This document shows positions 57,634-64,000 of a stretch of 64,000 nucleotides of DNA, piece by piece. Every line of letters begins with the position of its first letter. Position 1 is the first letter of the stretch. A program made the position numbers and the translations under genes. The notes under the pieces are model-generated. The model ran no database searches. It saw nothing but the letters and a program-made list of their open reading frames with translations, and was not told the DNA's origin. Source of the stretch: Trichostrongylus colubriformis. Lineage: Eukaryota > Nematoda > Chromadorea > Rhabditida > Trichostrongylidae. The DNA is taken from the NCBI GenBank assembly GCA_963978905.1, contig OZ022257.1, positions 37,167,919 to 37,231,918 on the forward strand, given 5' to 3'.

Positions 57634-60123
57634 TCAATGAGCATTGATACATGAGGTGAGGTCGTTAAGATCCTGCATCTGGTATTCCGAGATCTGTGGC
57701 TGGCCCACTGGCGTGAATGCGTTTCCAATAGGAGAAAACTGTAATTTCGAAATCGTCTTTTGGATTCGGTTCTTCTTGGGCAGATTAATAAAACAGTGTC
57801 TCTTGTTTAATGGAAGAGTCGAAGCATACATAACAGCATTCATTCAAAGTTTTTCTTGACTTCCCTTTGTATAGCCTTGGACTTAGTCATCGGGAACAAC
57901 TCTAAATTGTGTGGCGTCCGACTGGACAAAATGCTTGCATACCTGTGCTTTGGAATGACACAGCTCCAAAGCAGAATTCTGTTCCTGCTTGTTTGTCATG
58001 ATCTGACTCGCGAATCGAGAGCGATGTTCTGGAGTTTCTTGTGCGGTTTCGCAGTCATCGTCGTCTGAGTGGTCCCCTGAATGCCATCATGACAACTTTT
58101 ATTTGTGTACTCATTTAATGTTTTACCAGTTGGGCTATCGCACAGTACTGTGCAAATTATTCAGTATTCATCTAACTCAGTAGAATTATGTAATGGGCAA
58201 TTGGTCGATGTTGACCATTTGCCGAGCATCTACTCTCCACATATAAGGTGATAGATATTATCGATATCAAAGACATCACCGCAGAGGGAGATCACCATTT
58301 TTCACAGGTCAGTTGATTTAGCGGTGGATACCTTTTGCTACAATGACACCATTGATCAATGTTCGGAAATGACGGGTCAATTCGCTAATCAGCAAACCCT
58401 TCGGCTGGAGTGGTCATTTTCGGAAGCTTGAATAGTGTAGAGATCGACAGTCTCGGATTCAATTGCATAAATTGGTAGCAATTTGTCCATTTGCTGAGCA
58501 TCTATTTCACATATCGGTGGTAGATCCGTATGCCAGTTATCGATGCTTATCGTTTTTGCAAACATGCACAACTATTGGGAATTTTACATAGTCCGGCGGT
58601 CGACAGCCAGTATTGCTGCTGGCACCGCATGAGAGAATGAATCGCTTGCTTTGCTACCACAAATCTAGATGGTGTCTTCATCATCCATGTAGAGAGCAGT
58701 ATCAAAAGACGTGTACCATTATTTGGAACGCTAGGAAATTTAACGGTCGATACATCGGCAGCAGATATCAGCACATAAAATATGTTCACCCACTGGTACT
58801 GAGCATCATACGCATTTATCATAGCAGTCGTATAGTATTGGTAAGTAGTACCGAATTTTATCCTCTTCCCATTTCCCAATGGCTCTTATCAGCCCCTGTA
58901 AGCCGTTACCACTTTGGGAAAGTCACCATTAAGGTCCCCAAACCCTATACCTGTGAATGTGAGGAACGGATTCGGCGACATTCGCCTTTCGAGGCTCCTT
59001 ATCAGCATTCATCAACCGTTATCAAATTGGATCACCCACCACTGATGTGCCCGTCCCACAAAACAGCTATGAATGTCGACGCTCTAGAATTAACCAAAAT
59101 GGGTAAAAGGATTCAACGACATTAGCCTTTTGACACTCCTTATCGAATCTTATCAATCGTTATCAGTTTGGATCACCCACCTTTGGTGTGCTTGTCCCAC
59201 CTCTCAAAACACCTGTTAGTGTCGGGGCTCTAGAATCAACCCGGATGGGAAAAAGGATATAACGGCGTCATCTTTTGCAGCTCCTTATCAGCCCTTATCA
59301 ACCGTTATCAATTTAAATCAAATTTGGATCACCCACCATTGATGTGCCCGTCCTACCCTTAAAAACACTTATGAGTGTCAGCAGTCTAGGATCGACCCGA
59401 CTGGGGAAAGGATTTAACGACATTCGCCTTGCGACGCTCCTTATCGAATCTTATTAATCGCTATCGAATTGGATCACCAATGAATGTTCCCGCCCCACCC
59501 TGTTGGAGATTCGAGGGTGTCAGCGCTCTGGGATTGACGCGAAAGGTGAAACATTTGGCAACATACAACTTTCAAAGCTCCTTGTCAGCCCTTATCAGCT
59601 ACTATCACTTTTGGTCCACCACCGTTATGGTTAGCCGATTATATAAAGTAGCATGCCCATATTGCTTTGCTGATGGAAAACGCGAATTCCAATTGCATAT
59701 GATACTAAGTGCGAATGCTGCAGCTGGGAATGAGCTCTTGTTTCATAAATTAAATTCTACACTAGAACTGCACACCCATTGCGCGCTCGTTGAGAGCACC
59801 ATCTTGACTGTCTTTGGTGAAAATCCATCAAGAGCATTTGCACCACAGCCGTTGCTATTGAAAGTCGCCCGTGACTTCTCACAACATGTTTTCTAGGATA
59901 CAAAATATCACCTGCTCATTTATCTCATAAACTTTGTCGTCGTGATCGCAAGATTGGAGAATCTGGTGTAACCATATGCGATGCAACTCAATTTAAACCT
60001 ACCTTCACAGGTTACAACTACAGGAAGGGGTGCCTGACTGTTGGATACGACAATCTCTTTTTCAGGTTCGACTTCTCGGTATGCCGGATACAGATCGTTC
60101 GGAATAGCGACGTACTGCGAATC
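57634..60123 (-). CDS. Unrecognised gene X2, paralog of X1 (3' part, three exons)
   Basis: Exons: 60123-60003 (DSQYVAIPNDLYPAYREVEP onward, ends in phase 1 before GTAGGT), 58076-57943 (DHSDDDDCETAQETPEHR onward, ends KAQ before GTATGC) and 57738-57634 (FSPIGNAFTPVGQPQ onward, ends LNDLTSCINAH-stop). All junction phases agree. The first exon shares SQY-(I/V)-IPND-Y-AY and the last shares SP-G-AF-PV and LNDL-SCI with X1. The middle exon is acidic and polar and unlike that of X1. The 5' exons are not seen; they would lie beyond 60123, where the DNA is repeats and the Penelope-like element, or outside the window. The first intron was enlarged by a composite repeat. Function unknown. Confidence 0.55.
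58125..58165. mobile_element. ACCAGTTGG MITE end fragment
   Basis: ACCAGTTGGGCTATCGCACA with GTACTGTGC is the left end only, about 50 bp into the first intron of gene X2. Confidence 0.5.
58260..59655 (+). repeat. Composite satellite-bearing element, copy D
   Basis: Contains the leader segment (GGTAGCAATTTGTCCATTTG, AATTTTACATAGTCCGGCGG). It is followed by the best tandem array in the window: CTCCTT(A/G)TC occurs at 58995, 59136, 59281, 59437 and 59578, a period of 141-156 bp. It sits in intron 1 of gene X2. Confidence 0.75.
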
Positions 60124-60356
60124 CTCAAAATCAAAACAATAGCAGCGAAAGAGTCACCATTCGATGTGGATCATGCCATCTAGCGTTTTTCTTCTAGTCC
60201 CACTGAAGTGAAAAAGCCAATTTTTGAATTAACAGCAGGAAAACCATAGTGGCAAAGAAAAAAACGTTGTGACTAATGGGATGAGTCTAACAAAAACGTT
60301 CACAAATCCACATTTTGATTTGCTCGACAACAGGAATCGGTTATCCTACCCTATAT

Positions 60357-60951
60357 ATTCATACCCTATATATAAACCAGAAGTTTGGTGTGTTTGTTTG
60401 TCTGTGGTGTGTCTGTCTGTCCGCTCACCGCATAATGCATTCTTAACTGAACTGCTGTCTGGAGAGGTCGCGCAAGTTAGAATTTGGTCGGGGCTGACCT
60501 AAGGGTACAGAGCACATGAAAACCAAGCCTAGCTCCGCACACTGTGGGCGGGGCTAGCGCGAATACTGCCGGTGCTCAAGTTTGAGTCCACGCTCAAGCT
60601 CAAGAAAACAGGCAAGCTAGGATCGGGCCTGTAGAAGTCGCGCAAGTTAGGGATGGGTTGGGGTAAGCCAAAATGTACAGGGCACATAAGGGCAAGTTAG
60701 GAATGGAATCAGATCCATCACTCTCATATAAACCAAAAGTTTGGTGTGTTTGTGCGCGTGTGCTTGTGTGCGTCCGTTTGTTTGTCACATAATCCGCTCT
60801 CAACTTGACTGCAAGGTGGAGAGGTCGGGCAAGTTGGGGGTGGGTAGAGACTGACCAAAGTGTACGAAGCTCTTCAAGAACTGAGCCCAGCTCCGCGCAC
60901 CATAGGCGGGCTAGCGCCGAAATCGATGGGTGCTCAAATTTAAAGTCCAAA
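60357..60951 (+). repeat. Minisatellite flank left of the Penelope-like element
   Basis: Imperfect units with TATAAACCA-AAGTTTGGTGTG, CGCAAGTTAG-GATGGGT and CTAGCTCCGC-CA recur two to three times. The array continues at 63733 on the other side of the retroelement. Confidence 0.7.
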
Positions 60952-61035
60952 AATCTCGAAAAGCTTCAATACACTCCATGTTCGACTCTCAATTAATCTC
61001 GGCATATGGGCCACAATCAGTATGACGTTTCGTTG

Positions 61036-61085
61036 AGCCTCCGAGATTGATATTATATTTCCATATAATATCAATCTCAAAGGCT
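61036..61085. repeat. Hairpin at the left end of the Penelope-like element
   Basis: AGCCTCCGAGATTGATATTA and the matching TAATATCAATCTCAAAGGCT fold back with a 4-nt loop (TTCC), two or three mismatches. It suggests a short inverted copy of the element's own end beside the left terminus. Confidence 0.8.
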
Positions 61086-61445
61086 ATATATTATATTCAT
61101 TTCGATATAGATATTTGATGCTATCTCTGTGTTGGATTTGGGAAAATTGTGCTCCAAGCCAATCTCTAAACCATGGTGCCATGCGTAAGTTAGCTGCAAA
61201 CCTCCAAACCCTGCAAGATCGTTTGCGCCGCATGGCCTCGCTAATGTTGGTCAGGCTACTGGGGCTGGCACGGTGATTCCAGCTCCTCCTTTCCATCCTC
61301 GTATCTCCCAAAACAAGAGCCCAATGTTGTCGTCGACACAAAGTTTCCTTTGTTTGCAAAATCGCTACTCGCAATTCTACCTCGGAGTGTTGGCTTACAC
61401 ACACCCTCAAATCTAACTATTGCGTAAAGGCGTGGACTCAGGGAA

Positions 61446-62521
61446 ATAGGGGATCTGTCGCAGTCAGGTGCAATAAATGTTAGTGTTAGCGACAAGGGTG
61501 GGGAGTTCGTCATCCTGTCCCAAAACCTGGATAAGGCCATCACGCGGTTGCATCTGCAAGACCAAACACTTTATGGCTCATCCAGCCTAAAAGAAATTAC
61601 GCGGCAGTTCCTTCACTTGAACAAAGTATGCACGGAAACCGTAAGGGCAGCAAACCTGCCAAAAAGTATGGTAACCTGGTTGAAATGCGACCTACCTTCG
61701 TGCCCGGTATTGTATTCGCTCATAAAAACTCACAAGCTTCCGTGTGACGCCGTACATATAGAAGGTCCTCCTAATTTCAAGTTAGACCCATCACAAGCAG
61801 TGTAGGTGGCCCTACGGATAGGATTTCATGGTTCTTAAACCTTATCCTAGTGCAACTTCTGAAATTCATCCCTGCACATTTGCCTAACACCAATGGGTTC
61901 CTTGAGATGCTTCGCGGAGTCACATTGGAACAGGGCAATGTAGTGGAGTCATTCGACGTGACTTCATTATATACAAATGTGTCCAAGGAAAGTGCAATGC
62001 AGGCAGTCCTGGAGATTTTGACGGAGCATCATGCTAGTCTCAACTTATACGGCCTCACTACTGCGCAGATCATGGTGTTACTGGACGAATGTCTCAAATG
62101 TAACACATTCCGTTGGTCTGTAGAATACTTCAAACAAATGAGAGGACTAGCTATGGGACAACGTTTAGCTCCCGCTTTGGCGGTTGCATTTATGTCAAAG
62201 GTTGAAAAGCCAGTAATTGAACGAAAGCCAATTCTCTACTGCCGGTATATCGATGATTGTTTCATTGCATGTTCCGCTCAGTCCGGGATGGACACGTGTC
62301 TTGAACTGCTAAACAACCAGTTTGAACACATAAAGTTCACACGTGAGAAGCCGACGGAGAATTGGCTCGCCTTTCTCAATGTCCACGTGCAATTTTCTCA
62401 AGGTATTCAGAAAACTAGGTGGTATCGGAAGCCTAGCAACGAAGACATCATCGCCCATTGCAAATCGGTGCACCCATCCAGCAAAGAAGGCCATTATCAA
62501 AAACATGTTCAGGACTGCTAG
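61446..62521 (+). pseudogene. Penelope-like reverse transcriptase (frameshifted)
   Basis: Upstream part (61446-61803): GEFVILSQNLDKAITRLHLQ, then LPSCPVLYSLIKTHKLPCD. After a frameshift the catalytic part (61850-62521) has motif A ESFDVTSLYTNV, motif B QMRGLAMGQRLAPALAVAFM and motif C CRYIDDCFIAC with the Asp pair intact, then ENWLAFLNVHVQF and TRWYRKPSN. A stop ends the frame at 62521, and the linker (IIKNMFRTASAV) continues in another frame. RTs of this class are related to telomerase RT (family knowledge). Confidence 0.9.
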
Positions 62522-62761
62522 CGCAGTCTCATCCGAAGGCGCATACCGAACTGAGTCAATAACACTGGCTCATTGTATCGCGCAAGAAAATGGCTATCCA
62601 CAATGTGGGAAACCAACGTGGCATAGACGACGAGCTAGAACGGAATTTTGACAGGAGGAAGAGAGGGCGAAGATACCTCTTTGCGTCCCTTTCATATCGG
62701 ATGAAATGAGCGCGGCCATCCGCGCCTGTATCGGGAAAGCGGATCTCCAGGACGACGTACG

Positions 62762-63217
62762 GTGGTTGAAATACCTCCTGAAAACTTGAAGCGACGTTTA
62801 GTGCGGAACCGTCTCTATGACCGACTCTGCCAAACCCCTTCCTGCATAATCTGCCCTCACGGAAAGGGAGGCGACTGCATGGTTTCAGGAGTGGTATACT
62901 TGATCACTTGCAAACAGTGTAGGGAGGAATATGTAGGGGAGACAGGTCGACCGCTCTGTATGAGAGCTCGGGAGCACTTCGATGGACTTGAGAAGTCTAG
63001 AATAACTACTCCCTTAGGTGAGCACAGAGTCCAACACCATGGAAATGCCGAAGTCGAAGCGAAGATCACAATTCTATTTCGTGAACAGGAAATCTCAGCT
63101 CGCAGAACCCTTGAAGCATTGTGGATCAAGGCAAAGGAGCCTAAAATCAGCAGGAAAGACGAACGCGTGGCGATTACTAGAGAGTTGGCACCGTTTGCAG
63201 ACTTGTGTGGCCTTTGA
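62762..63217 (+). pseudogene. GIY-YIG endonuclease domain of the Penelope-like element
   Basis: A 151-codon open piece in the RT frame. A Cys-rich linker (CQTPSCIICPHG-7-C) precedes the nuclease motif GVVYLITCKQCREEYVGETG, where the first block reads VYL and the second YVG. Then come the conserved Arg in MRAREHFDGL, and GEHRVQHHG. The catalytic residues look intact. The domain nicks DNA for target-primed reverse transcription (family knowledge). It is cut off from the RT by the frameshifts, hence called a pseudogene. Confidence 0.85.
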
Positions 63218-63394
63218 CCTACGCGGTCGAACCCCCGCCGGGGCGCCGAGGCGGGGGTCCGATGTTGGGACCCTAAAATCAATGACTATCAGGTGACGGG
63301 GCGCGGGGTTCGATTTAATCAATGAGAGGAGGGCGACAGGCGGCTATCAGCATGGATCGAAAACCGTATAGCTGTTAATAGTACTATGCCTGGG

Positions 63395-63407
63395 AGGGGG
63401 GGGGGGG
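63395..63407 (+). repeat. 13-nt G homopolymer
   Basis: Thirteen consecutive G after GGGA, in the 3' region of the Penelope-like element downstream of the endonuclease. Confidence 0.9.
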
Positions 63408-63639
63408 TGTAGTTCCCGTAGGAAATTCGACCTGACCTTAACCTTCCAAGCTTTAAAACACATATATAAACACTAACGCAAAAATCCTAGCTAAAGGTGT
63501 CAGCTTACAGCTCCACAGCTTCTAAAGGTCAGCGGGTTTCACTAGACCTCTTAGGATTCAATAGCCTTTAGTTTTCTTCTGCAACTCGAAAGAGGGTGTT
63601 CGACGTTTCGTATCACTGATATGTTTTGACTCATTGCAG

Positions 63640-63680
63640 ACTCTGAAGAAGGCGATTGTGCTGAAACGTTTATCGAATAA
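63640..63680 (+). ncRNA. Possible hammerhead-like motif near the 3' end of the Penelope-like element
   Basis: CTGAAGA, a short possible stem (AGGC / TGCT with a bulge), then GAAAC resembles the hammerhead core CUGANGA-stem-GAAA. Many Penelope-like elements carry hammerheads in their terminal repeats (established). The stem is weak, so this is only a candidate. Confidence 0.25.
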
Positions 63681-63732
63681 ATATAATATCAATCTCGGAG
63701 GCTCAACGAAACGTCATACCAATCTCGAAAAG

Positions 63733-64000
63733 GTTAGGAATGGGTCTGTCGAGGCCGTGCGAGTAAGGACTGGGTACGGACTAATCCAAGTGTTCTAATC
63801 ACAAGAAGCAACTTAGGAACGGGCCTGTAGAGGTAGGGCAAGTTAGGGTGGCGTAAAGGCCATCACATGTGTACGGAGCACATAAGTATTAAGCCTAGCT
63901 CCGCCCATCATGAGTGCTCGAATTTGAGTCCTCGCCTGGATTCCGAAAATTTCGGGAAGGTTAGGAATAAGTCGTCGTGGTCGTGAGAGTAAGAACTGGG
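63733..64000 (+). repeat. Minisatellite flank right of the Penelope-like element
   Basis: Continuation of the array at 60357-60951: GGTTAGGAATGGGTCTGTCG, GGGCAAGTTAGG, AAGCCTAGCTCCGCCCATCA, and TTTGAGTCCTCGCC with a second GGAAGGTTAGGAATAAG. Confidence 0.7.

Larger units (their letters stand above)
60964..63720 (+). mobile_element. Full-length Penelope-like element (GIY-YIG type) with 12-bp target duplication
   Basis: 2757 bp flanked by the direct repeat AATCTCGAAAAG (60952-60963 and 63721-63732). A 40-bp perfect inverted repeat links 61021-61060 with 63679-63718 (TATGACGTTTCGTTGAGCCT onward). It encodes an RT and a GIY-YIG endonuclease in that order, the hallmark of Penelope-like elements. 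At least two frameshifts (near 61810 and near 62520) break the single polyprotein. Perfect termini and target duplication suggest a fairly recent insertion. Confidence 0.9.

Noticed and set aside
58995..59600. CRISPR-like array
   Set aside because: The units are 141-156 bp and similar throughout; there are no short repeats with unique spacers, and this is eukaryotic DNA.
60269..60950. Frames across the minisatellite as coding
   Set aside because: They follow the repeat units and contain no domain.
1..64000. Bacterial-type operons, prophage or other prokaryotic system
   Set aside because: Introns, TTTTCAG acceptors and eukaryotic transposons throughout; no run of closely spaced ORFs with ribosome binding sites.

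Overview
This window looks like nuclear DNA of a clade V (strongylid, hookworm-like) nematode. I infer this from three things. Host exons are short and end in TTTTCAG-type acceptors. One gene has a good spliced-leader acceptor close to its ATG. The transposons are the types that dominate such genomes: an RTE/BovB-like LINE, several DD34D mariners, Tc-like elements, a Penelope-like element and many MITEs. The species cannot be named from sequence alone. Most open frames in the window are chance frames or transposon debris.

Host genes are few. (1) The clearest is a six-exon minus-strand gene, 49850 to 39393. It encodes a TXNDC12/AGR-type ER thioredoxin-like protein with a signal peptide, an active-site CGAC, a 182-residue Lys/Glu/Asp-rich tail and a KTEL retention signal on its own 15-nt terminal exon, reached through a GC-AG intron. 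(2) A pair of related, unrecognised minus-strand genes lies at 31311-29583 (probably with upstream exons at 37163-36563) and at 60123-57634. They share exon phases, an SQY-IPND block and an LNDL-SCI C-terminus. (3) A plus-strand gene at about 8421-10191 (perhaps from 6617) encodes a multi-pass membrane protein.

Layout: 0.7-6.1 kb, three decayed mariners; 6.6-10.2 kb, the membrane-protein gene; 10.7-13.1 kb, two Tc-like remnants and a short element with Penelope-like inverted ends; 15.2-20.9 kb, dispersed repeats and the first copy of a composite satellite-bearing element; 20.9-23.9 kb, a dead RTE LINE; 25.6-28.8 kb, a possible MULE trace, a mariner with both ends, a mariner fragment and a foldback element carrying a nested MITE; 29.6-37.2 kb, the first unknown gene, whose long intron holds a 233-bp-arm inverted repeat; 39.3-49.9 kb, the TXNDC12-like gene with repeat-filled introns; 50-57.3 kb, MITEs and composite repeats; 57.6-60.1 kb, the second unknown gene; 60.4-64 kb, a minisatellite split by a full-length Penelope-like retroelement with a 12-bp target duplication.

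The strongest leads are the TXNDC12-like protein with its Lys/Glu tail and separately spliced KTEL exon, the uncharacterised paralog pair, the fully delimited Penelope-like element, and the long intronic hairpin. Splice sites, phases and repeat boundaries were read by eye. Family names come from recognised motifs, not from searches.
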